The notes: generated by a model from the letters alone, not told the origin. Positions 1 through 6,697 are shown, counted from the first letter of the stretch. The stretch: 9,385 nt of DNA from Lysobacteraceae bacterium (GCA_003505795.1 DNXT01000326.1:1-9385), one strand, 5' to 3'. Translations and numbers: made by a program.

Positions 1-77
1 AGCGTGGCGGTGCTGATCCCGAGCAGGCGGCAGGCCTCGGCGGCGGGGATCAGTTCGCTGTCCGGCGGGAATGACAT
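1..77 (-). CDS. N-terminus of a helix-turn-helix protein (partial), divergent from prpB
   Basis: Read on the minus strand from the ATG at 77, the frame is open to the window edge and gives about 25 residues, including LIPAAEACRLLGISTATL. This is the opening of a winged-helix or HTH_17/MerR-like DNA-binding domain: the AAEACRLLGIS stretch looks like the first helix and turn of the motif. A GGAG ribosome binding site (plus-strand CTCC at 84-87) lies 6 bases before the ATG and supports this start. The rest of the protein is outside the window, so the family is open. It could be a MerR-type regulator, an excisionase-like HTH protein, or one of the citrate-synthase-like proteins that carry such an HTH at the N-terminus. 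The start does not resemble sigma-54 activator PrpR. Its divergent position beside the operator-like cluster makes it a candidate local regulator of prp, which is inference. Confidence 0.6.
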   Translation of the reverse strand, partial: MSFPPDSELIPAAEACRLLGISTAT

Positions 78-97
78 CGGCGGCTCCGGAAAACAGG

Positions 98-125
98 TTG
101 ATTGATCGAATCAAGATTGATCAAT
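98..125. promoter_or_regulatory. Operator-like cluster of TTGAT repeats in the divergent spacer
   Basis: Several symmetric elements overlap in 28 AT-rich bases inside otherwise GC-rich DNA. TTGATT at 98-103 and AATCAA at 109-114 form a perfect dyad around a 5-base spacer. ATTGATCAAT at 116-125 is a perfect 10-base palindrome. GATTGATC occurs twice, at 100-107 and 115-122, as a direct repeat with a 15-base period. This arrangement is typical of a transcription factor binding region, and the position between two divergent starts fits control of both genes. Which regulator binds is not shown by the sequence. The HTH protein to the left is the nearest candidate. I could not place a convincing sigma-70 promoter in the spacer for either direction. 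Confidence 0.5.
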
Positions 126-133
126 GAGTCCGA

Positions 134-149
134 TGGTGCCAGATTGGCC
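134..149 (+). promoter_or_regulatory. Possible sigma-54 (-24/-12) promoter for prpBC-acnD-prpF
   Basis: TGGTGCCAGATTGGCC has GG at 135-136 and GC at 147-148 separated by exactly 10 bases, the spacing required by sigma-54 holoenzyme. It keeps about seven of the informative positions of TGGCAC-N5-TTGC. Transcription would start near 160, leaving a short leader before the prpB ribosome binding site at 185-188. The prp operons of enteric bacteria are sigma-54 dependent, which makes the match worth recording. GG-N10-GC is, however, common by chance in DNA this rich in G and C, the TTGC half is imperfect, and no sigma-54 activator is visible. Confidence 0.2.
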
Positions 150-195
150 GCCATCGCGGAACCGCTGCCGGCTCCGCCCGACACCGGAGCAGACC

Positions 196-1095
196 ATGAG
201 CCTCACTTCCACCGGCGCCGCTTCCCCGGGAGCGAAATTCCGCGCCGCCCTGGCCGCCGAATCGCCGCTGCAGGTGATCGGCGCGATCAACGCCAACCAC
301 GCGTTGCTGGCGCAGCGCGCCGGCTATCGCGCGATCTACCTGTCCGGCGGCGGCGTCGCCGCCGGCTCGCTCGGCCTGCCGGACCTGGGCATCAACACGC
401 TCGAGGACGTGCTGATCGACGTGCGCCGCATCACCGACGTGTGCGGGCTGCCGCTGCTGGTCGACATCGACACCGGCTTCGGCCCGAGCGCGTTCAACAT
501 CGAGCGCACCGTCAAGAGCCTGATCAAGGCCGGCGCGGCGGCGTGCCACATCGAGGACCAAGTCGGCGCCAAGCGCTGCGGCCATCGCCCGGGCAAGGAA
601 ATCGTCTCCGCCGGCGAGATGGCCGACCGGGTCAAGGCCGCCGCCGACGCGAAGACCGATCCGGACTTCTTCCTGATCGCGCGCACCGACGCCATCGCCG
701 TGGACGGCGTGGACGCGGCGATCGAGCGCGCGATCGCCTGCGTCGAGGCCGGCGCCGACGGCATCTTCGCCGAGGCCGCCTACGACCTGCCGACCTACCG
801 TCGCTTCGTCGACGCGGTGAAGGTGCCGGTGCTGGCCAACATCACCGAGTTCGGCAAGACCCCGCTGTTCACCCGCGACGAGCTGGCCTCGGCCGGGGTG
901 GCGATCCAGCTGTTCCCGCTGTCGGCGTTCCGCGCCGCCAACAAGGCCGCCGAGAACGTGTACGCGGCGATCCGCCGCGACGGCCACCAGCAGGGCGTGG
1001 TCGATACCATGCAGACCCGCGAGGAACTGTACGACCGCATCGGCTACCACGCCTTCGAACAGCGGCTGGACGCATTGTTCGCCGCGAAGAAGTAA
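196..1095 (+). CDS. prpB: 2-methylisocitrate lyase PrpB
   Basis: This 299-residue protein catalyses the last step of the methylcitrate cycle, cleaving (2S,3R)-2-methylisocitrate into pyruvate and succinate in the cytosol. It is a full-length member of the isocitrate lyase/PEP mutase family. SGGG at 50-53 and the VDIDTGFG stretch at 89-96, with D90 and D92, form the substrate and Mg2+ site. The signature KRCGH at 126-130 carries the catalytic C128, and IARTDA lies at 161-166. E. coli PrpB is about the same length. The ATG at 196 is preferred because GGAG at 185-188 sits 7 bases upstream and the protein then starts like its homologues. An in-frame ATG at 124 would add 24 unconserved residues and has no good ribosome binding site. 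It is the first gene of the operon, with prpC following after 32 bases. Confidence 0.97.
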   Translation: MSLTSTGAASPGAKFRAALAAESPLQVIGAINANHALLAQRAGYRAIYLSGGGVAAGSLGLPDLGINTLEDVLIDVRRITDVCGLPLLVDIDTGFGPSAFNIERTVKSLIKAGAAACHIEDQVGAKRCGHRPGKEIVSAGEMADRVKAAADAKTDPDFFLIARTDAIAVDGVDAAIERAIACVEAGADGIFAEAAYDLPTYRRFVDAVKVPVLANITEFGKTPLFTRDELASAGVAIQLFPLSAFRAANKAAENVYAAIRRDGHQQGVVDTMQTREELYDRIGYHAFEQRLDALFAAKK

Positions 1096-1127
1096 TCCGC
1101 CATCCGTTTCACCCCGGGAGGGAAGAC

Positions 1128-2285
1128 ATGAGCGACACCACCACCGCCAGCGGCTTCAAGCCGAAGAAATCCGTCGCGCTGTCCGGCACCGCCGCCGGCA
1201 ACACCGCGCTGTGCACCGTGGGCCGCAGCGGCAACGACCTGCACTACCGCGGCTACGACATCCTCGACCTGGCCACCACCAGCGAGTTCGAGGAGATCGC
1301 CTACCTGCTGGTGCACGGCAAGCTGCCGACCCGTGCCGAGCTGGTGGCCTACAAGGCCAAGCTGAAGTCGCTGCGCGGCATCCCGGCCGCGGTCAAGGCC
1401 GCGCTGGAGGAGCTGCCGCCGTCGGCGCACCCGATGGACGTGATGCGCACCGGCGTGTCGGTGCTGGGCTGCGTGTCGCCGGAGAAGGACGACCACAACC
1501 ACCCCGGCGCACGCGACATCGCCGACAAGCTGATGGCCAGCCTCGGCTCGATGCTGCTGTACTGGTACCACTGGAGCCACAACGGCCGCGCCATCGACGT
1601 GGAGACCGACGACGACTCCATCGGCGGCCACTTCCTGCACCTGCTGCACGGGCACAAGCCGCAGGACTCGTGGGTCAGGGCGATGCACACCTCGCTGATC
1701 CTGTACGCCGAGCACGAGTTCAACGCCTCGACCTTCGCCTGCCGGGTGATCGCCGGCACCGGCAGCGACATGTACAGCGCGATCTGCGGCGGCATCGGCG
1801 CGCTGCGCGGGCCCAGGCACGGCGGCGCCAACGAGGTCGCGTTCGAGGTGCAGAAGCGCTACGACAGCCCCGACGACGCCGAGGCCGACATCAAGGCGCG
1901 GGTCGAGCGCAAGGAAGTGGTGATCGGTTTCGGCCACCCGGTCTACACCGTGTCCGATCCGCGCAACAAGGTGATCAAGGACGTGGCGCGCGAGCTGTCC
2001 GAGGAGCAGTCGAGCATGAAGATGTACGCCATCGCCGAGCGCCTGGAATCGGTGATGTGGGACATCAAGAAGATGTTCCCCAACCTGGACTGGTTCAGCG
2101 CGGTCAGCTACCACATGATGGGCGTGCCCACCGCGATGTTCACCCCGCTGTTCGTGATCGCGCGCACCGCCGGCTGGAGCGCGCACATCATCGAGCAGCG
2201 CATCGACGGCAAGATCATCCGCCCCAGCGCCAACTACACCGGTCCGGAGGACCAGGCGTTCGTGCCGATCGACCAGCGCGCCTGA
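1128..2285 (+). CDS. prpC: 2-methylcitrate synthase PrpC
   Basis: This 385-residue protein condenses propionyl-CoA with oxaloacetate to give 2-methylcitrate and CoA, the entry step of the cycle. It belongs to the short citrate synthase family. The triad known from citrate synthases is present: H231 in GPRHGGAN, H270 in GFGHPVY and D321 in NLDWFSA. H196 in EHEFNAST and R279 in DPRN are the expected additional active-site residues. NLDWFSAVSYHMMG and the N-terminal LCTVGRSGNDLHYRGYDI favour methylcitrate synthase over the housekeeping citrate synthase, and so do the short length and the neighbours. GGAGG at 1117-1121, 6 bases before the ATG, is the strongest ribosome binding site in the operon. 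The gene is followed by a 238-base spacer filled with palindromic repeats. An in-frame opening back to 102 is chance readthrough over prpB. Confidence 0.97.
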   Translation: MSDTTTASGFKPKKSVALSGTAAGNTALCTVGRSGNDLHYRGYDILDLATTSEFEEIAYLLVHGKLPTRAELVAYKAKLKSLRGIPAAVKAALEELPPSAHPMDVMRTGVSVLGCVSPEKDDHNHPGARDIADKLMASLGSMLLYWYHWSHNGRAIDVETDDDSIGGHFLHLLHGHKPQDSWVRAMHTSLILYAEHEFNASTFACRVIAGTGSDMYSAICGGIGALRGPRHGGANEVAFEVQKRYDSPDDAEADIKARVERKEVVIGFGHPVYTVSDPRNKVIKDVARELSEEQSSMKMYAIAERLESVMWDIKKMFPNLDWFSAVSYHMMGVPTAMFTPLFVIARTAGWSAHIIEQRIDGKIIRPSANYTGPEDQAFVPIDQRA

Positions 2286-2291
2286 TGCTTC

Positions 2292-2404
2292 GGCCCCTCT
2301 CCCGCTGGCGCGAGAGGGGGTTGGTGTGAGGACGGCTTTTGGCCGTTGAGGCAGAAGCCCTCCATCCGCCCTTCGGGCACCTTCCCCCGCATGCGGGGGA
2401 AGGG
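2292..2404. repeat. Composite palindromic intergenic repeat between prpC and acnD
   Basis: The element has two similar hairpin halves around a small central hairpin. The left half pairs CCCCTCTC (2294-2301) with GAGAGGGG (2312-2319). The centre pairs ACGGC (2332-2336) with GCCGT (2342-2346) around TTTTG. The right half has GCCC-TTC-GGGC (2368-2378), then a perfect 24-base palindrome at 2380-2403 made of CCTTCCCCCGCA and its complement. The motif CATCCGCCCTTCGGGCACCT next to a CTTC/GGGGAAG palindrome resembles a dispersed intergenic repeat I associate with Xanthomonadaceae and other proteobacteria; this is recognition from memory, not a search. No T-run follows any stem, so it is not a classic terminator. 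It lies between two genes of one operon and may affect mRNA processing or the prpC to acnD ratio, which is inference. Confidence 0.7.
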
Positions 2405-2523
2405 ATGCTCCGGATTTCCCGCAGTGCTGCAGCTCGGCTCCGCAATCGGGCCTGCAGCGTTGCAATCGCAGGCCTCTTTCGCCAGGCCTTCCGACCAGCA
2501 AGCCAGGACCTCACAGGCCAGCC

Positions 2524-5196
2524 ATGAACACCGACTACCGCAAGCCGCTCCCCGGGACCCAGCTGGATTACTTCGACGCGCGCGCCGCCGTCGATGCGAT
2601 CGCGCCCGGCGCCTACGCCACGCTGCCGTACGTCTCGCGCGTGCTCGCCGAGAACCTGGTGCGGCGCTGCGACCCGGCCACGCTGGCCGATTCGCTGAGG
2701 CAGCTGATCGAGCGCCGCCGCGACCTGGATTTCCCCTGGTTCCCGGCGCGCGTGGTCTGCCACGACATCCTCGGCCAGACCGCGCTGGTGGACCTGGCCG
2801 GCCTGCGCGACGCCATCGCCGACAAGGGCGGCGACCCGGCCAAGGTCAACCCGGTGGTGCCGGTGCAGCTGATCGTCGACCATTCGCTGGCGGTGGAGTG
2901 CGGCGGCTACGACCCGGACGCGTTCGCCAAGAACCGTGCCATCGAGGACCGCCGCAACGAGGACCGCTTCCATTTCATCGACTGGACCAAGCAGGCGTTC
3001 CGCAACGTGGACGTGATCCCGCCGGGCAACGGCATCATGCACCAGATCAACCTGGAGAAGATGTCGCCGGTGATCTACGTGCAGGACGGGGTCGCGTTCC
3101 CGGACACCTGCGTCGGCACCGACAGCCACACCCCGCACGTCGATGCGCTGGGCGTGATCGCGATCGGCGTCGGCGGCCTGGAGGCGGAGAACGTGATGCT
3201 CGGCCGCGCCTCGTGGATGCGCCTGCCGGACATCGTCGGGGTCGAGCTCGGCGGCCGGCCCGGGCCGGGGATCACCGCCACCGACGTGGTGCTGGCGCTG
3301 ACCGAATTCCTGCGCAAGGAACGCGTGGTCGGCGCCTGGCTCGAGTTCTTCGGCGAAGGCGCCGCCGCGCTGACCATCGGCGACCGCGCCACCATCTCCA
3401 ACATGTGCCCGGAATACGGCGCCACCGCGGCGATGTTCCATATCGACCGGCAGACGCTTGACTACCTGCGCCTGACCGGCCGCGAGGAGGCGCAGGTCGC
3501 GCTGGTGGAGAATTACGCCAGGACCACCGGACTGTGGGCCGAGGCGCTGCAGGGCGCGCGCTACGAGCGCACCCTGGCCTTCGACCTGTCCGGCGTGGTG
3601 CGCAACATGGCCGGCCCGTCGAACCCGCACCGGCGCCTGCCGACCAGCGCGCTGGCCGAGCGCGGCGTCGCCGACGAAGCCAAGCTGGAGGCGGGCAAGG
3701 CCGAGGAGGCGCAGGGTCTGATGCCCGACGGCGCGGTGATCATCGCCGCGATCACCTCGTGCACCAACACCTCCAATCCGCGCAACGTGATCGCCGCCGC
3801 CTTGCTGGCGCGCAACGCCAACGCGCGCGGGCTGCTGCGCAAGCCCTGGGTGAAGACCTCGCTGGCGCCCGGCTCCAAGGCGGTGCAGATGTACCTGGAG
3901 GAATCCGGGCTGCTGCCGGAGCTGGAGCGGCTCGGCTTCGGCATCGTCGCCTTCGCCTGCACCACCTGCAACGGCATGAGCGGCGCGCTCGACCCGGCGA
4001 TCCAGCAGGAGATCATCGAGCGCGACCTGTATGCCACCGCGGTGCTGTCCGGCAACCGCAACTTCGACGGCCGCATCCATCCCTACGCCAAGCAGGCGTT
4101 CCTGGCGTCGCCGCCGCTGGTGATCGCCTACGCCATCGCCGGCACCGTGCGCTTCGACATCGAGAAGGACGTGCTCGGCGTGGATGCCGCCGGCAACGAG
4201 GTGCGGCTGAAGGACATCTGGCCCAGCGATGCCGAGATCGACGCGGTGGTGAAGGCCTCGGTCAAGCCCGAGCAGTTCCGCCGCGTCTACAACCCGATGT
4301 TCAACGTGCGCGTGGAGCACGGCGCGCCGGTCAGCCCGCTGTACGACTGGCGCCCGCAGAGCACCTACATCCGCCGCCCGCCGTACTGGGAAGGGGCGCT
4401 GGCCGGCGAGCGCACGCTCAAGGGCATGCGCCCGCTGGCGGTGCTGCCGGACAACATCACCACCGACCACCTGTCGCCGTCCAACGCGATCCTGGCCTCC
4501 AGCGCCGCCGGCGAGTACCTGGCGAAGATGGGCCTGCCGGAGGAGGACTTCAATTCCTACGCCACCCACCGCGGCGACCACCTGACCGCGCAGCGCGCGA
4601 CCTTCGCCAACCCCAAGCTGTTCAACGAGATGGTGCGCAACGACGACGGCAGCGTGAGGCAGGGCTCGCTGGCGCGGGTGGAGCCGGAAGGCAAGGTGAT
4701 GCGCATGTGGGAGGCGATCGAGACCTACATGCAGCGCGGGCAGCCGCTGATCATCATCGCCGGCGCCGACTACGGCCAGGGTTCCTCGCGCGACTGGGCC
4801 GCCAAGGGCGTGCGCCTGGCCGGGGTGGAGGCGATCGCCGCCGAGGGCTTCGAGCGTATCCACCGCACCAACCTGATCGGCATGGGCGTGCTGCCGCTGG
4901 AGTTCAAGCCCGGCACCGACCGCAACACGCTGGGCATCGACGGCACCGAGACCTTCGACGTGCTCGGCGAGCGCCGGCCGCGGGCGGAGCTGACCCTGGT
5001 GGTGCACCGCACCGACGGCAGCGAGCTGCGGGTCCCGGTCAGCTGCCGGCTGGACAGCGACGAGGAGGTGGCCATCTACGAGGCCGGCGGCGTGCTGCAG
5101 CGGTTCGCGCAGGATTTTCTGGAGAGCAGGGATTGGGGATTGGGGAATGGGGATCCGGTAAAAGCGACAGCGACTTCGACCCCGACGGCGCATTAG
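2524..5196 (+). CDS. acnD: Fe-S-dependent 2-methylcitrate dehydratase AcnD
   Basis: This 890-residue aconitase-family enzyme dehydrates 2-methylcitrate and works together with PrpF, replacing PrpD. The cluster-ligating cysteines are C413 in TSCTNTSNP, and C479 and C482 in ACTTCNG. The swivel-domain signature DYGQGSSRDW spans 749-758. The start MNTDYRKPLPGTQLDYFD matches the family opening, and AGG at 2515-2517 is a weak ribosome binding site 6 bases upstream. Homologues are about 867 residues long and end soon after GGVLQRFAQDFLES, which here ends at S868. The remaining 22 residues (869-890, RDWGLGNGDP and a low-complexity Thr/Ala/Pro tail) and the stop codon are encoded by an intergenic repeat, so the C-terminal tail looks acquired. 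The catalytic domains appear intact, so the enzyme is probably active. A hydratase such as AcnB, not in the window, would be needed for the next step. Confidence 0.96.
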   Translation: MNTDYRKPLPGTQLDYFDARAAVDAIAPGAYATLPYVSRVLAENLVRRCDPATLADSLRQLIERRRDLDFPWFPARVVCHDILGQTALVDLAGLRDAIADKGGDPAKVNPVVPVQLIVDHSLAVECGGYDPDAFAKNRAIEDRRNEDRFHFIDWTKQAFRNVDVIPPGNGIMHQINLEKMSPVIYVQDGVAFPDTCVGTDSHTPHVDALGVIAIGVGGLEAENVMLGRASWMRLPDIVGVELGGRPGPGITATDVVLALTEFLRKERVVGAWLEFFGEGAAALTIGDRATISNMCPEYGATAAMFHIDRQTLDYLRLTGREEAQVALVENYARTTGLWAEALQGARYERTLAFDLSGVVRNMAGPSNPHRRLPTSALAERGVADEAKLEAGKAEEAQGLMPDGAVIIAAITSCTNTSNPRNVIAAALLARNANARGLLRKPWVKTSLAPGSKAVQMYLEESGLLPELERLGFGIVAFACTTCNGMSGALDPAIQQEIIERDLYATAVLSGNRNFDGRIHPYAKQAFLASPPLVIAYAIAGTVRFDIEKDVLGVDAAGNEVRLKDIWPSDAEIDAVVKASVKPEQFRRVYNPMFNVRVEHGAPVSPLYDWRPQSTYIRRPPYWEGALAGERTLKGMRPLAVLPDNITTDHLSPSNAILASSAAGEYLAKMGLPEEDFNSYATHRGDHLTAQRATFANPKLFNEMVRNDDGSVRQGSLARVEPEGKVMRMWEAIETYMQRGQPLIIIAGADYGQGSSRDWAAKGVRLAGVEAIAAEGFERIHRTNLIGMGVLPLEFKPGTDRNTLGIDGTETFDVLGERRPRAELTLVVHRTDGSELRVPVSCRLDSDEEVAIYEAGGVLQRFAQDFLESRDWGLGNGDPVKATATSTPTAH

Positions 5197-5229
5197 CCTC
5201 CGAATCCCGAATCCCCAATCCCCAATCCC
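5129..5229. repeat. Long inverted repeat overlapping the acnD 3' end, just before prpF
   Basis: The left arm (5129-5158) and right arm (5200-5229) are 30 bases each and match as inverted copies at 27 of 30 positions. The first 18 bases, GGGATTGGGGATTGGGGA, are identical. A 41-base interior separates them. The arms consist of GGGGATT-type heptads. The left arm gives four G-runs (5129-5131, 5135-5138, 5142-5145, 5149-5152) with 3-base loops on the plus strand, and the right arm gives the same kind of pattern on the minus strand. I recognise this as resembling a repeat dispersed in Xanthomonas-type genomes, from memory only. Here it starts inside acnD, supplies the last 22 codons and the TAG, and ends 12 bases before the prpF ATG. 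As RNA it would fold into a long stem across the junction. Confidence 0.85.
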
Positions 5230-5241
5230 GGCCCTCCCCCC

Positions 5242-6429
5242 ATGTCCTTCGCTCCCCAGATCCGCATCCCCGCCACCTACCTGCGCGGCGGCACCTCCAA
5301 GGGCGTGTTCTTCCGCCTGCAGGACCTGCCCGAGCGTGCGCGGCAGCCGGGACCGGCGCGCGATGCGCTGCTGCTGCGGGTGATCGGCAGCCCCGACCCG
5401 TACGCCAAGCAGATCGACGGCATGGGCGGGGCGACGTCCAGCACCAGCAAGGCGGTGATCGTGTCGCCCGGCACGCGGCCCGGCCACGACGTGGACTACC
5501 TGTTCGGGCAGGTGTCGATCGACAGCGCGTTCGTCGACTGGAGCGGCAACTGCGGCAACCTGTCGGCGGCGGTCGGCCCGTTCGCGATCGCCAACGGCCT
5601 GGTCGACGCGGCCCGGCTGCCGCGCGACGGCGTGTGCACGGTGCGGATCTGGCAGGCCAACATCGGCAAGACCATCGTCGCGCACGTGCCGATGGCCGAC
5701 GGCCAGGTGCAGGAAACCGGCGATTTCGAACTGGACGGGGTGACCTTCCCGGCGGCCGAGGTGCAGCTGGAGTTCCTCGATCCGGCCGACCAGGGCGAGG
5801 ACGGCGGCGCGATGTTCCCGACCGGCAACGTGCTCGACGACCTGGAGGTGCCGGGCGTCGGCACGCTGAAGGCGACCCTGATCAACGCCGGCATCCCGAC
5901 CATCTTCGTCGACGCGGCGGCGCTGGGCTACAGCGGCAGCGAACTGCAGGACGCGATCAACGCCGACCCGGCGGCGCTGGCCCGGTTCGAGACGATCCGC
6001 GCGCATGGCGCGCTGCGCATGGGCCTGATCGGCGACGTGGCCGAGGCCGCCAGGCGCCAGCACACGCCGAAGCTCGCCTTCGTCGCGCCGCCGGCCGGCT
6101 ACATCGCCTCCAGCGGCAAGGCGGTGGAGGCGGCCGAGATCGACCTGCGCGTGCGCGCGCTGTCGATGGGCAAGCTGCACCACGCGATGATGGGGACCGC
6201 CGCGGTGGCGATCGGCACCGCCGCCGCCGTCCCCGGCACCCTGGTCAACCTGGCGGCCGGCGGCGGCGAGCGCCGCTCGGTGCGCTTCGGCCATCCTTCC
6301 GGCAGCTTGCGCGTCGGTGCCGAGGCGCGCCAGGTCGAAGGGCAATGGACGGTGACCAAGGCGGTGATGAGCCGCAGCGCGCGCGTGCTGATGGAAGGCT
6401 GGGTAAGGGTCCCGGGCGACGCGTTCTGA
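5242..6429 (+). CDS. prpF: 2-methylaconitate isomerase PrpF (AcnD partner)
   Basis: This 395-residue protein isomerises the methylaconitate made by AcnD into cis-2-methylaconitate, and so allows AcnD to replace PrpD. It has the two-lobed diaminopimelate epimerase-like fold of the PrpF/DUF453 family. The N-terminal PATYLRGGTSKGVFFR is characteristic. K70 in TSSTSKAV and C104 in SGNCGN are the likely counterparts of Lys73 and Cys107 of Shewanella oneidensis PrpF, as I recall them. The length is normal. The gene starts 45 bases after the acnD stop. No ribosome binding site is visible: the bases before the ATG are a C-rich run preceded by the right arm of a long inverted repeat. No alternative upstream ATG exists in frame. 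It closes the operon, and a REP pair follows 47 bases after its stop. Confidence 0.96.
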   Translation: MSFAPQIRIPATYLRGGTSKGVFFRLQDLPERARQPGPARDALLLRVIGSPDPYAKQIDGMGGATSSTSKAVIVSPGTRPGHDVDYLFGQVSIDSAFVDWSGNCGNLSAAVGPFAIANGLVDAARLPRDGVCTVRIWQANIGKTIVAHVPMADGQVQETGDFELDGVTFPAAEVQLEFLDPADQGEDGGAMFPTGNVLDDLEVPGVGTLKATLINAGIPTIFVDAAALGYSGSELQDAINADPAALARFETIRAHGALRMGLIGDVAEAARRQHTPKLAFVAPPAGYIASSGKAVEAAEIDLRVRALSMGKLHHAMMGTAAVAIGTAAAVPGTLVNLAAGGGERRSVRFGHPSGSLRVGAEARQVEGQWTVTKAVMSRSARVLMEGWVRVPGDAF

Positions 6430-6476
6430 GCCGCAGGACGGCTGCACCGTCTTGGCCTGTCCGCATCGGGTGACGA

Positions 6477-6547
6477 TCTGTGGAGGGACTTCAGTCCCGA
6501 CGAGGCTGTTCCTCGAAAAGCGTCGGGACTGAAGTCCCTCCCACAGA
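6477..6547. repeat. REP-type element pair in inverted orientation (BIME-like)
   Basis: The left copy (6477-6502) reads TCTGTGGAGGGACTTCAGTC then CCGACG. The right copy (6521-6547) is its reverse complement with a single extra G (GTGGGAGG instead of GTGGAGG). An 18-base spacer, 6503-6520, separates them. Each copy has an internal palindrome, GGGACT-TC-AGTCCC without its outer flanks, preceded by a GTGG-type tetranucleotide. That layout is typical of REPs mobilised by RAYT transposases. Two facing copies make a long hairpin. Elements of this sequence are, to my recollection, dispersed in Xanthomonadaceae genomes. The pair may protect or terminate the prp mRNA 3' end, although there is no T-run. 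Confidence 0.85.
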
Positions 6548-6687
6548 ACGGCCCCCCTCATCGGAAGCCTCGCCCCGCGCGGCGGCGGCCCACGCATTCC
6601 GCTTCCTCGGTTTCCCCTGCGGCGCGCTTTTCCCTTTGCAATGAACAACCTGAATGTGGCGATGCACTGCCCAAGATGTAAGGCTTG

Positions 6688-6697
6688 TGTTAAAAAT
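6688..6697 (+). promoter_or_regulatory. Possible extended -10 promoter element for the receptor gene
   Basis: TGTTAAAAAT contains TG at 6688-6689, one base, then TAAAAA, which matches the extended -10 pattern TGnTATAAT at four of the six hexamer positions. It stands out as AT-rich in its surroundings. Transcription would start around 6703, about 50 bases before the receptor ATG. No good -35 hexamer is present 17 bases upstream, so the call rests on composition and position only. Confidence 0.2.

Noticed and set aside
98..126. Sigma-70 promoter using TTGATT (98-103) as -35
   Set aside because: At 16 to 17 bases downstream the hexamers (ATCAAT, TCAATG) match TATAAT at about half the positions or fewer, so I call only an operator-like cluster.
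124..195. Earlier ATG for prpB
   Set aside because: It would add 24 Pro/Arg-rich residues with no family match and would overlap the regulatory region. The ATG at 196 has a GGAG site and the conserved start.
102..1127. N-terminal extension of prpC back over prpB
   Set aside because: The frame is open by chance. The ATG at 1128 has a strong GGAGG site at 6 bases and gives a protein of normal family length.
5129..5229. CRISPR array or tandem satellite, suggested by the repeated GGGGATT units
   Set aside because: The units are only 7 bases, there are no spacers, and the two blocks are inverted, so this is a palindromic intergenic element.
3534..6473. Long plus-strand open frame across acnD and prpF in another register
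   Set aside because: It is Arg/Gly/Ala-rich, without motifs, and fully covered by two genes with intact catalytic residues in their own frames.
6477..6547. Rho-independent terminator for the prp operon
   Set aside because: The hairpin is long but no T-run follows, and the two-copy structure with GTGG heads fits a REP pair better. A 3'-end role remains possible.
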